Positions 1-7,216 are shown, counted from the stretch's first letter. The stretch is DNA of 12,103 nucleotides from an uncultured Ruminococcus sp. (GCA_900556055.1 USNJ01000050.1:1-12103), one strand, 5' to 3'. A program made the numbers and translations. Notes: generated by a model not told the origin, from the letters alone.

Positions 1-120
1 AATCCGCAGCTTTATCCGCTGGTAAAAAATATTCTTGAGATAAATAAACAGGAGAGACACATCAGGGGAGGATTGGCGACCAAGCATAAATATGAGGAAG
101 AAAAACTTCGGCATCAATAG
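1..120 (+). CDS. spoIIID: Sporulation transcriptional regulator SpoIIID, C-terminal fragment (5' end off window)
   Basis: This is an open frame from the window edge to a TAG at 118-120, giving 39 residues. It ends with HIRGGLATKHKYEEEK, preceded by NPQLYPLVKNILEINKQ. From memory this matches the C-terminus of Bacillus subtilis SpoIIID (NPDLANEVKEIL, then RHLRGGEATKLKYKK). SpoIIID is a small (~90 residue) DNA-binding protein that acts in the mother cell during sporulation and controls many SigE-dependent genes. The visible part covers the basic C-terminal segment that supplements the helix-turn-helix in DNA binding; the HTH itself lies outside the window. The gene converges on telA, and a shared terminator begins almost directly after its stop codon. 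The match is by motif recognition only, but the conserved RGG-ATK-KY core is distinctive. Confidence 0.82.
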   Translation, partial: NPQLYPLVKNILEINKQERHIRGGLATKHKYEEEKLRHQ

Positions 121-168
121 AAAAAGCCGAATTCACGGCATTTCGCTGTGGATTCGGCTTGATTTTTT
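121..168. terminator. Bidirectional intrinsic terminator between spoIIID and telA
   Basis: The arms at 124-139 and 145-160 form a 16-bp stem with two G-U pairs and a 5-nt loop. A T-run at 163-168 follows on the plus strand. The A-run at 121-125 gives a U-tract on the minus strand. The hairpin can therefore stop both spoIIID (plus) and yceG-telA (minus) transcripts. Confidence 0.93.
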
Positions 169-181
169 GCATATTGGATAA

Positions 182-1342
182 TTATTTCATTCTGGACATA
201 TAATCGTCCTTGATCTTCTGGAGACGCACAGCATCGTCCTTACGCTGCTGACGGCAGTTCTCCTGGATCTGACGTGTTTCCTCGATACCGTTGACGATAG
301 TCTGCCATGTCTTTTCAAGAGTTTCCACCTTGATGGAGCTGCCCGAAGCAAGCTGTGTTGTCATCTTGGTCTGGTAAACGGTATTTTCTGCGTTCTTGAT
401 AAGAAGCTCATTTGTCTTTGCATCAAGAGCGGACATACCCTCAGCCATAACTCTCTGACGCTTCAGCATTACAGCCTGAGCCAGCGACTGCTTGAATACA
501 GGCATTGTGATGATGAATGCGGAGTTGATCTTTCTGATAAGGTTAAGATTTGAATACTGCATAGCCTTCAGCATAGGAACTGTCTGCATTGCAACATTCT
601 CTGCGATCTTAAGGTCCATAACTCTCTGTTCAAGGATATCCTTTGCATGATTAAGGCTGTCAAGATCCATCTGAGATGTTCCCGAAGGATCGGCAGCGAC
701 CTTCTGACGGTATTCCTCAATATACTGATCAAGCTCAGTGCAAGCCTGTTCGCCTGCCATGATGTATTTCAGAAGCTCCTGATAGTAGTTGATATTTGCA
801 TTGAACATTGTTTCAAGCTTAACGTTGGACTGTTCGATCTCAGCTTCATATTTTTTCAGGGAAATGTAGATCTTGTCAACGTCATCGCCCATTGTGTGGT
901 ACTTTTCAAGGATCTTTTCAAGCTGTCTCTTAGCGTTGGTAAAGAGCTTCATAAAGCCAGTTTCGGACTTAGGATCAAGCTCTGTTGCATCGAAACGGTC
1001 CATTACCTTAGAAAGAGCTGTAAGCAGTTCGCCCGAATCATTTACCTGTGCGATGCTCAGAGAGTTCAGCACCTGATCGGAAGCCTTGGAGATCTCCTCA
1101 GCAACTTCATTACCGAATTTTACGAGGGAGTTGGGGTTGTTTACATCTATCTGGCTTACGAGCTTGTCGATCTCAGGGCTTTTTGCAAGCTCATTTTTGA
1201 TCTCATCTGTCTTTGCGACCATGGAGAACTGAGGCTCTTCGGGAGTCTGGATATTTACTGCGGGAGCGGGAGCAGCCTCAGCAGCTGTTGCTTCTACATA
1301 TTCCTGAGCGTTTTCTACTGTTGGTTTGAACTGTAATGGCAT
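182..1342 (-). CDS. telA: TelA/YceH family toxic-anion (tellurite) resistance-associated protein
   Basis: The product is 386 residues and belongs to the TelA family (KlaA/YceH). It is a soluble, mostly alpha-helical protein with no signal peptide or membrane segment. The N-terminus (about 1-40) is a low-complexity Ala/Pro/Glu stretch. The conserved body runs from about 90 to 380. It includes LETMFNANINYYQELLKYI (177-195), the AGEQAC segment, and the family core around residues 258-285 (MLKAMQYSNLNLIRKI, then AFIITMPVFKQS). The biochemical function of the family is not settled. It is tied to tellurite and other envelope or chemical stress, and travels with YceG in Ter-type operons. I chose ATG at 1342 because it follows the yceG stop (1347-1349) by 4 nt. 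An in-frame start further upstream would put about 36 unrelated residues inside the yceG frame. The ribosome binding site (GAAAGG, about 11 nt upstream) lies in the end of yceG, so translation is probably coupled. Confidence 0.9.
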   Translation of the reverse strand: MPLQFKPTVENAQEYVEATAAEAAPAPAVNIQTPEEPQFSMVAKTDEIKNELAKSPEIDKLVSQIDVNNPNSLVKFGNEVAEEISKASDQVLNSLSIAQVNDSGELLTALSKVMDRFDATELDPKSETGFMKLFTNAKRQLEKILEKYHTMGDDVDKIYISLKKYEAEIEQSNVKLETMFNANINYYQELLKYIMAGEQACTELDQYIEEYRQKVAADPSGTSQMDLDSLNHAKDILEQRVMDLKIAENVAMQTVPMLKAMQYSNLNLIRKINSAFIITMPVFKQSLAQAVMLKRQRVMAEGMSALDAKTNELLIKNAENTVYQTKMTTQLASGSSIKVETLEKTWQTIVNGIEETRQIQENCRQQRKDDAVRLQKIKDDYMSRMK

Positions 1343-1346
1343 AGTG

Positions 1347-3626
1347 TTATCTACCTTTCTTTTTGAATTTACCGAAAAGTCCGCCGCTCTTCTGCGGTAC
1401 GGAATCGGGAAGCTTGAATTTAGGGATACGGAGATCATATTTGAAATCATTCATCGTGTAGCTTTCAAAAGCACGCATATCGATATATGATTCAAGATCT
1501 CTGTAGCCTGTCGGTGTATAAATAAGAATGTCAAATCCCAGAGAATTTATCAGCAGGATCTGAGTACACTCGACCTCGCTGAAAACGTCCTCAATGTTGT
1601 CGATTATAATAAACTTCGGGATCGCCTTTGTGAAATCATACAGCTGCAGCAGCCTCAGAAGCGCTCTGTCGAAATTCATTCCTACATGGATAACAAGCGG
1701 AACAGCGACATTCGGATCAATTTTCAGATAGCCGGTGTCAATGACTTCCTGTATTTTTTCGAAGATCAGATACTGAAGATCATCTGAAAGGAAACTGTAT
1801 CTGTTAAGCGGAGAATGCTTCAGCTTCTGGATATCAACAGATGTTCCGTTATAATAAGGGCGGTAGGGAGCAAGCATCTGATTTGTGAGCCGCTTCATTG
1901 ACGGGGCTTTCGATGTGATGATCGCATTCGGCGAAAGCTTCATGCGTACGTCATCCCAGTATTTATTTACATTTCCGTCGGGAACGCCGCTTATTTTCGC
2001 AAAAATGTTAGGAATGATAACTCTGTCGCCGTCGGCACGGAAGCCTGAACGGTATTTTGCCTCCTGATGCCAGAGAATGTCGATCTCCTCGTATGTTGTT
2101 TTGAGAGTCATGGATGTAAGCTTTGAGAACTGATAATCACGGAAGAATACCGAATCACCGTAAAGCATAGTGTCAAGCTCACGCTCAGCATTATATGCGA
2201 CCGTTGCGATCTTTGCCTTGACAGGCTTTGTCGGGAATGGTTCGCAGGGCATGGAATTCGGAAGCTCAAATATCTGCATATTATGACCCTTGTTTGCATT
2301 CACAAGCATTTCGTAAACGGATTTATCGGGGGATATATAGACAGTATCCATTCCGCATCTTGCGGCAAAATGCAAAAACATGATCTCTGTCAGCGTGATC
2401 GTACCGTAGAAAAGTATAAGCGGTATCTCAGCAGACATTCTGTAAGCGTCTGAATCGGTGCAGAGCCTGAACCATGATATAAGCTTCACTCCATGCACAA
2501 AGATCATCTCGGGAGATGTGGCATTCATTAGCTTCATTTCCTCGATAAATGCGTATCTTGCGCACGCAGTTCTGTCCGGCCGTCCTGCGATCTCTATTTT
2601 AAGAGCGAGCAGGTCGGTCATAGTTTCTGTGTCGAGCGAGCCGTCTCTTGGGATATCCGCAAAGATCTTGACCGTTTCCGCATCGGGATTTTTCAGACCG
2701 TTCGATACGAAAATCATCAGCTTATCCGACTTGGAGAGGTTGTTTTTCATTTCATACAGGACATTTGTGTAGATATCCTTTTCGTTATATCCGACCATTG
2801 CGGCGGAATAAACAGGGGTAAGCTGATCCTTGGTGAAATGATTTCCTCTTGATGAGATACGCTGGAAATGGGATTCCAGTATATCCTCGGGCAGCTTTTC
2901 GGCAGATGTTGTTATATTCTGCACCTTCTGCGTTATCTGCGGGGTAAAATCAGCGTACATAGCCCTGATCTTATCTGTAAGCTCGGGGGAAAGCTTGCTG
3001 AATTTCATTGCAATAGGTTCATGACACGAGCCTGATATCGTCTGAGAAAAGGTTCCCGATGGATCGGCCTGAGAATATGAACCGTTGTCGTTATATGAAA
3101 CAAGCTTGACTTTTGCGCCGAATCTGCTCAGCAGATAGAGAAAATAAACATCATATTTTGAAATATCGTCACTTATGTAAAGCACATTTTTCATAGAGCT
3201 TGCACTGTATCGCACAAGCCAGCAGATGAGCTTCACATATGCATTTTTTATGATAGACTGTGATGCGGATCTCGCAGATACGTCCTTGATGATAGAGTAA
3301 ATATCAGCAGCGGCAATATTGGGGTTGAGCGTCGGGCTGATATTTGCAAGCTTTATCATGCCGCGGTTCGACAGGGTTATCAGATCCTCCAGAATTTCTT
3401 CCATAACAAAATTCTGACGGTTGAAATTAACGAATGGCATGACAGAGTTAAGCTCGTTCTGAGTAGGGTTTGCGATCTGTTCGGTAAAGCAGACGCCGTC
3501 AGCCGAAGCGTCTCTGTACATCTGAGAGAGTGTTCGGGTGAACTCCGATTTATCATTATATCCGACATAGCGTGTAAAATTCGAACTTTGAACGGGCTGT
3601 CGGTCGGGATGAACCAGATTCAGCAA
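1347..3626 (-). CDS. yceG: YceG family protein of the Ter 'biosynthetic module', apparently three-module form
   Basis: The product is 759 residues, cytosolic, with no signal peptide or transmembrane segment. I assign it to the YceG family (putative component of the Ter biosynthetic module) from its sequence style and its direct linkage to telA/yceH, the same order as in the B. subtilis yce operon. The molecular activity of the family is unknown; an enzymatic role in making a small molecule has been proposed from gene context. Three similar modules can be seen. Their starts are RYVGYNDKSEF (19-29), AMVGYNEKDIY (276-286) and AKISGVPDGNV (543-553). Each is followed by a Rossmann-like strand-helix-strand unit, at 147-178, 402-434 and 671-705. 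The protein ends in a Gly/Lys-rich tail (SGGLFGKFKKKGR). The start codon is TTG (3624-3626), chosen because GGTGGTGA lies 6 nt upstream; the next in-frame Met is about residue 36. It is the first gene of its transcript, behind a consensus promoter. Confidence 0.83.
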   Translation of the reverse strand: MLNLVHPDRQPVQSSNFTRYVGYNDKSEFTRTLSQMYRDASADGVCFTEQIANPTQNELNSVMPFVNFNRQNFVMEEILEDLITLSNRGMIKLANISPTLNPNIAAADIYSIIKDVSARSASQSIIKNAYVKLICWLVRYSASSMKNVLYISDDISKYDVYFLYLLSRFGAKVKLVSYNDNGSYSQADPSGTFSQTISGSCHEPIAMKFSKLSPELTDKIRAMYADFTPQITQKVQNITTSAEKLPEDILESHFQRISSRGNHFTKDQLTPVYSAAMVGYNEKDIYTNVLYEMKNNLSKSDKLMIFVSNGLKNPDAETVKIFADIPRDGSLDTETMTDLLALKIEIAGRPDRTACARYAFIEEMKLMNATSPEMIFVHGVKLISWFRLCTDSDAYRMSAEIPLILFYGTITLTEIMFLHFAARCGMDTVYISPDKSVYEMLVNANKGHNMQIFELPNSMPCEPFPTKPVKAKIATVAYNAERELDTMLYGDSVFFRDYQFSKLTSMTLKTTYEEIDILWHQEAKYRSGFRADGDRVIIPNIFAKISGVPDGNVNKYWDDVRMKLSPNAIITSKAPSMKRLTNQMLAPYRPYYNGTSVDIQKLKHSPLNRYSFLSDDLQYLIFEKIQEVIDTGYLKIDPNVAVPLVIHVGMNFDRALLRLLQLYDFTKAIPKFIIIDNIEDVFSEVECTQILLINSLGFDILIYTPTGYRDLESYIDMRAFESYTMNDFKYDLRIPKFKLPDSVPQKSGGLFGKFKKKGR

Positions 3627-3632
3627 GATAAT

Positions 3633-3640
3633 TCACCACC
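3633..3640 (-). promoter_or_regulatory. Ribosome binding site setting the TTG start of yceG
   Basis: On the minus strand this reads GGTGGTGA, 6 nt before TTG at 3626-3624. No ATG or GTG lies at a suitable distance, which is why the TTG start was chosen. Confidence 0.7.
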
Positions 3641-3670
3641 AAATCCAAAGAAATAATCTGATACAATCTT

Positions 3671-3699
3671 ATTATACTATACATTATATACTATGTCAA
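3671..3699 (-). promoter_or_regulatory. Perfect-consensus SigA promoter of yceG-telA
   Basis: On the minus strand the -35 box is TTGACA (3699-3694), the spacer is exactly 17 nt, and the -10 box is TATAAT (3676-3671). All twelve bases match the housekeeping sigma consensus. The -35 box overlaps the TGA stop codon of the upstream PBP gene. The predicted start of transcription near 3664 gives a leader of about 38 nt. The spacer holds a second TATAAT-like string and part of a direct repeat described separately. Confidence 0.88.
3673..3694 (-). repeat. 8-bp direct repeat across the yceG promoter (possible operator)
   Basis: The minus-strand octamer ATAGTATA occurs at 3694-3687 and again at 3680-3673, a period of 14 nt. 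One copy abuts the -35 box and the other overlaps the -10 box. The position would suit a repressor site, but the DNA is very AT-rich, so chance is a real alternative. No regulator is known from this window. Confidence 0.35.
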
Positions 3700-5279
3700 G
3701 ATAATTTGCAAATTTTATTACATATTTCTTTAAAAACAGGACCGGCAGTTGCGTTGCCCGTGTAGCCTTCTTCCACAAGCACAGTAACGGCATATTCGGG
3801 AGCTTCGGCGGGGAAGTAGCCTGTAAACCAGCAGTTGAGATATTCGTTTCCGTTTTCGTCAAATCTGCCTGTCTGAGCGGTCGATGTTTTTCCGCCTGCT
3901 TTGCAGTGATCGGGGATCGCAGCTGAATTTTCCTTTATTACAGTATCTTCCATAAAGCTTCTGAGCATCTCTGCTGTTTTGGGATCGCACGCTCGCGAAT
4001 AAACCGGCTCGGGAGCTTCGGGGATATAGCTTGCGATGTCTTCGGTAGTGCCTCTGACAAGCATCGGATATGGCGCATTTCCGCCGTTTGCTATCGCAGA
4101 TGTCATGACTGCTATCTGGACAGGAGTTGCCGTAAGCTTGCCCTGACCGAAAGAAAAATTCGCCTTTTCAGCGGGAATGTCAAGCTCAGCTTCCGTCGGG
4201 AGATTTCCTTTGCTGCTGTAAACGCCTTTACAAAGATATGAGCCTCTTCCGAATCCGTATGCACGTGCTGTTTCAAGAAGCATTTCGCCTGAAAGATAGC
4301 TGGAAAGCTCGATGAAATAGGTATTGCATGACTCAACTACCGCCTCACGCATCGAAAGATCGCCGTGACCTCCCCATTTATGGCAGTTAAATATCTGTCC
4401 GTACATGTCATACGAACCTGTGCAGTTGAATGTGAAGTCGCTGTCAAATCCCGACCTCAGCGCAGCGGTGCAGGGGATAAGCTTGAAGATCGAGCCTACA
4501 CTGTAAGGCGTGAGCGCACGGTTCACAAAAGGTGCATCGGTTCTGTCAATATATTTTTCGGGACAGGTCGGGTCGAAATCGGGGAAGCTTGCCATTGCTT
4601 TTATCTCGCCTGTGTTTACGTCCATGACAACAATTGCGCCTTTGCCGATATTTTTTCCTGCGTCCTCGCATATCTTTTGTATGTCACGGTCAAGCGTTGT
4701 CACAACTCCCGCTGATACAGCTGAACCCGATCTGATCTCACAGTCAGTTCCTTTCAGTACATTTCCCGTTGCTGTGACCTCATATGTTACGGAACATTCC
4801 GAGCAGTGTGATCTGATAAAATTGTCAAATCCTTTCTCAATTCCGCATATTCCATGTCCGTCACTTTCATATCCCAGAACATGAACAGCCAACTGATCCG
4901 ATGAGTTTCTTTCATACTTGGTGAATGTATATATGTCCTTGTATTGCGGACAATTTCCTGATATCTCACATATAAAAGGGTAATTACCACTGATTTTTTT
5001 GTTGAAATATGTCTGATTATCTGTAAAGTCTACCAGCTTAACAGCATTGCTGCTGTTCGGATCAACAACGGCATATTTGGAAAAAACCAAGTTATTTAGA
5101 GGATTTCCATTGCAATCGTATATACCTGCATAATTTTTACCCAAATTTACTGTATAGGTATTATACTTTACAGCCTTGCTTCTGAGTGAATTGCTGCAAA
5201 TCAGATTTCCAAGATTAATGTACACCATAAAGAAACATATTGACATAATAATAGTTACTGCGATAAGTCTGTTCAGCAT
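3696..5279 (-). CDS. Class B penicillin-binding protein (peptidoglycan D,D-transpeptidase), cysteine-rich
   Basis: The product is 527 residues and cross-links peptidoglycan stem peptides outside the membrane. It has a membrane anchor at about 4-24, a short N-terminal pedestal to about residue 180, and a transpeptidase domain from about 210. Active-site motifs are SIFK (catalytic S263, K266), SCN (317-319), and a third motif that reads KTS (464-466), where KTG is usual. The surroundings of that motif, AGGKTSTAQTG, are otherwise typical. GQG (378-380) and the WFTGYFP segment (484-490) also fit class B PBPs. There is no PASTA domain and no FtsW/RodA partner next to it, so the subfamily (elongation, division or sporulation) cannot be decided. 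The protein has 21 cysteines, 19 of them beyond the anchor. The start is ATG at 5279, with AAGGAG about 11 nt upstream. It appears to be a single-gene unit between the terminator behind the anti-sigma gene and the yceG promoter, with no terminator of its own. Confidence 0.93.
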   Translation of the reverse strand: MLNRLIAVTIIMSICFFMVYINLGNLICSNSLRSKAVKYNTYTVNLGKNYAGIYDCNGNPLNNLVFSKYAVVDPNSSNAVKLVDFTDNQTYFNKKISGNYPFICEISGNCPQYKDIYTFTKYERNSSDQLAVHVLGYESDGHGICGIEKGFDNFIRSHCSECSVTYEVTATGNVLKGTDCEIRSGSAVSAGVVTTLDRDIQKICEDAGKNIGKGAIVVMDVNTGEIKAMASFPDFDPTCPEKYIDRTDAPFVNRALTPYSVGSIFKLIPCTAALRSGFDSDFTFNCTGSYDMYGQIFNCHKWGGHGDLSMREAVVESCNTYFIELSSYLSGEMLLETARAYGFGRGSYLCKGVYSSKGNLPTEAELDIPAEKANFSFGQGKLTATPVQIAVMTSAIANGGNAPYPMLVRGTTEDIASYIPEAPEPVYSRACDPKTAEMLRSFMEDTVIKENSAAIPDHCKAGGKTSTAQTGRFDENGNEYLNCWFTGYFPAEAPEYAVTVLVEEGYTGNATAGPVFKEICNKICKLS

Positions 5280-5312
5280 ATAATAACCAGCTCCTTGATG
5301 GATATTATTGTC

Positions 5313-5318
5313 ATTATA
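5313..5318 (-). promoter_or_regulatory. Candidate -10 box for the PBP gene
   Basis: On the minus strand TATAAT lies just after the terminator hairpin and about 35 nt before the PBP start codon. The matching -35 position falls inside the hairpin's right half and is poor (TTGCTT at a 16-nt spacing). A promoter is needed here if the terminator is efficient, but this call rests on the -10 box alone. Confidence 0.38.
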
Positions 5319-5320
5319 AT

Positions 5321-5360
5321 AAAAAATATCCGCAAAGCAAAAGCTATGCGGATATTTTTT
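5321..5360. terminator. Intrinsic terminator behind the ECF sigma/anti-sigma operon
   Basis: The arms at 5321-5338 and 5343-5360 pair over 18 bp with one mismatch, around an AAAA loop. The arms start and end in A6/T6, so each strand reads as a stem followed by a T-run and the hairpin is symmetrical. It overlaps the first two bases of the anti-sigma stop codon complement (5359-5361). The only minus-strand transcript entering it is sigma/anti-sigma. Confidence 0.9.
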
Positions 5361-7215
5361 ATTCAGGGATCAGATCTTCGGTATAGCTGGGAAGCTGACC
5401 GTTTTCTTTAAATGAAAATGTTGTTACTGTGTTTTCATCAGTAATATCAATGACCATTTTATCGGACAGCTTAAATTCCGTTATACTGTCATCAGATCCG
5501 ACATGATATGCACTTATTGTGTATTTCCCTTTGACGGGGCAGTGCCATACAGCTTCGCCGTTCTCATTCGTTGTCAGTACTATGCCGCCCCAGCCCTCCG
5601 AATATCCATCGGGATAAATTTGATTTTCGGGGTTGAGTATCACCCACCGGCCAAAGAGGGGAGAATCATTTTCATCTGTCAGGCGGATAACTGCTTTTGA
5701 TTCGTCCGTCGAATTAAGCTCATCCGGTGCGGGATGATCCCATGGAAATTCAAAGCTAATATCGTCCGCTTCGTTAGTTATGCTTATCATAAACTGCATT
5801 TCATTTCGCTTACTTGCACCGCCGATATCGTTTATCAGCATATCGGAAACAGTCAGAATATAATCGCCGTCTGTCAGTGTGAGTTCGGCGGGCTTGTTTT
5901 CGCAGGTCAGTGACGGTCCCGGAGTATAGCCGCCTTTGTCGTTGTCTATCTCATAGCTGCTGTCAGCTTCATATTTCACTGCCGCTTGGCAGGTAACTTT
6001 AAGACCGTTTACGAGCTTGCCGTTTTTATCTTTCAGCATGACGGAGACTTTGTGTTCCTTTGCTTCGGGGGCAGAAATTCTGCTTGAAGGATCATATGCC
6101 TCAGAGATAAGTTCATCTGCATTTTCTGACGGTTCCTCATTTACTGTCTGATCTGCGATCTTCATAAACTCAGCTTCCTGCTGATCATAATATTCTTCGA
6201 TGCTTTTTGTCCACATATCATATGCTTTTCTTCCAATAAATGTGTCGATAAATTCATCGGTCATTTTGTAATTTGCTGTATATGCCGATATCACGCCGCT
6301 TTCGGGTGAAACGGGAAATGCCATTCTTTCGCCGTCGGCATATTCTGCGTAAAGATAACAGCTGACAGGGGAAACAATGTGAAGCACAAGCTCATTGGCG
6401 GTTATATCTTTGCCTGTCTCAAACTTCGCTCCGTCCTGCATTGCTTCGATAATGCCGAAGTCAATTGTATCAAGCAGATTTTCACCGTTTTCCGAGTGTA
6501 TTGACGGCGGCGTATGCATATCCGTCCATTCCTCCGCAAAAGCCTTGTTTTCAACAACAAGCGAGATATGCTTAAGGCTTTTTCCAGATGTTTTCAGCAT
6601 ATTTTCCAGTGAATTTCCGCTGCTGTCCACGGGCGAATAATAGCGGTAATATACGATCTGACTATCATATTCCAAAGCAAGAAGATTGGGATTTTTGCTG
6701 CCTTTTAGATAGTGCAGCCCGTTTCCGTCGGGATAAGGATCGCCTAACTCGCCCGTATCATTTCCGAGCAAAAGGGTAAAGAGAAAATCGTCGCCCGACT
6801 GCTTGAAGTAAATTCTGTCTCCGACTGTGATCTTTTGATCCGCAAGGTTTTCAGGTGAAGCTCCGACTGTTTCTTCGGTATTTGCTTCGGGTGAGTGTAA
6901 CAGAGTTCCTTGTGCTGTTTCGGGTAAGTTGAACAGAGATTCCTGCGAAGGTGAGGTCAATTCTGTTATCACCGTTTCAAGCTGTGTGTCAGCGCCTGTT
7001 TCGGCTATTGCTCCGCCGTCTCCCGAATATTTTATTGAGGATATGGAGAGAGCAATGACGGCTGTGCAAGCAGCAGCAATTCCGATGATGCTTAATGTAC
7101 GTTTGCCGCTTTCTGCCTTTATCGTGGGATTTTCGGCATTTTCTATGATACGTTCTTTCAGATCGTCAGACGCTTTTACGGAAGAATAAGCAGCTTTTAT
7201 ATCGTTCTTTTTCAT
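5359..7215 (-). CDS. Membrane-bound anti-sigma factor with large extracellular sensor region
   Basis: The product is 618 residues. The predicted layout is a cytoplasmic segment of about 40 residues (DIKAAYSSVKASDDLKERI at 5-23), one transmembrane helix at about 41-61, a Thr/Glu/Ser/Pro-rich linker to about 125, and a long outside region. The short cytoplasmic segment resembles those in Clostridia anti-sigma factors encoded beside ECF sigma genes. Two stretches near the C-terminus (about 388-490 and 507-602) look like transthyretin/Cna-B-type beta-sandwich domains; each opens with an xVxLxDxNG-like strand and turn and has YTIS or YILTV strands near its end. The region 126-340 is not recognised. 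The partner is the sigma factor directly upstream: sigma stops with TAA at 7217-7219 and this ATG is at 7215, one base further on. Its strong Shine-Dalgarno site lies inside the sigma gene, indicating coupled, stoichiometric synthesis. The anti-sigma role is inferred from context and topology; the ligand or stress is unknown. Confidence 0.75.
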   Translation of the reverse strand: MKKNDIKAAYSSVKASDDLKERIIENAENPTIKAESGKRTLSIIGIAAACTAVIALSISSIKYSGDGGAIAETGADTQLETVITELTSPSQESLFNLPETAQGTLLHSPEANTEETVGASPENLADQKITVGDRIYFKQSGDDFLFTLLLGNDTGELGDPYPDGNGLHYLKGSKNPNLLALEYDSQIVYYRYYSPVDSSGNSLENMLKTSGKSLKHISLVVENKAFAEEWTDMHTPPSIHSENGENLLDTIDFGIIEAMQDGAKFETGKDITANELVLHIVSPVSCYLYAEYADGERMAFPVSPESGVISAYTANYKMTDEFIDTFIGRKAYDMWTKSIEEYYDQQEAEFMKIADQTVNEEPSENADELISEAYDPSSRISAPEAKEHKVSVMLKDKNGKLVNGLKVTCQAAVKYEADSSYEIDNDKGGYTPGPSLTCENKPAELTLTDGDYILTVSDMLINDIGGASKRNEMQFMISITNEADDISFEFPWDHPAPDELNSTDESKAVIRLTDENDSPLFGRWVILNPENQIYPDGYSEGWGGIVLTTNENGEAVWHCPVKGKYTISAYHVGSDDSITEFKLSDKMVIDITDENTVTTFSFKENGQLPSYTEDLIPE

Positions 7216-7216
7216 T

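Noticed and set aside
647..1336. Long plus-strand open frame opposite telA
   Set aside because: It lies wholly antisense to a well-supported gene, and its product is hydrophobic and cysteine-rich in the manner of antisense frames. No ribosome binding site or family resemblance was seen.
1343..1450. A 36-residue N-terminal extension of telA to an upstream in-frame start
   Set aside because: It would lie within the 3' end of yceG and does not look like TelA sequence. The ATG at 1342 sits just after the yceG stop with a Shine-Dalgarno-like GAAAGG.
3627..3695. Terminator behind the PBP gene
   Set aside because: No GC-rich stem with a T-run is present. The gap is AT-rich and filled by the yceG promoter.
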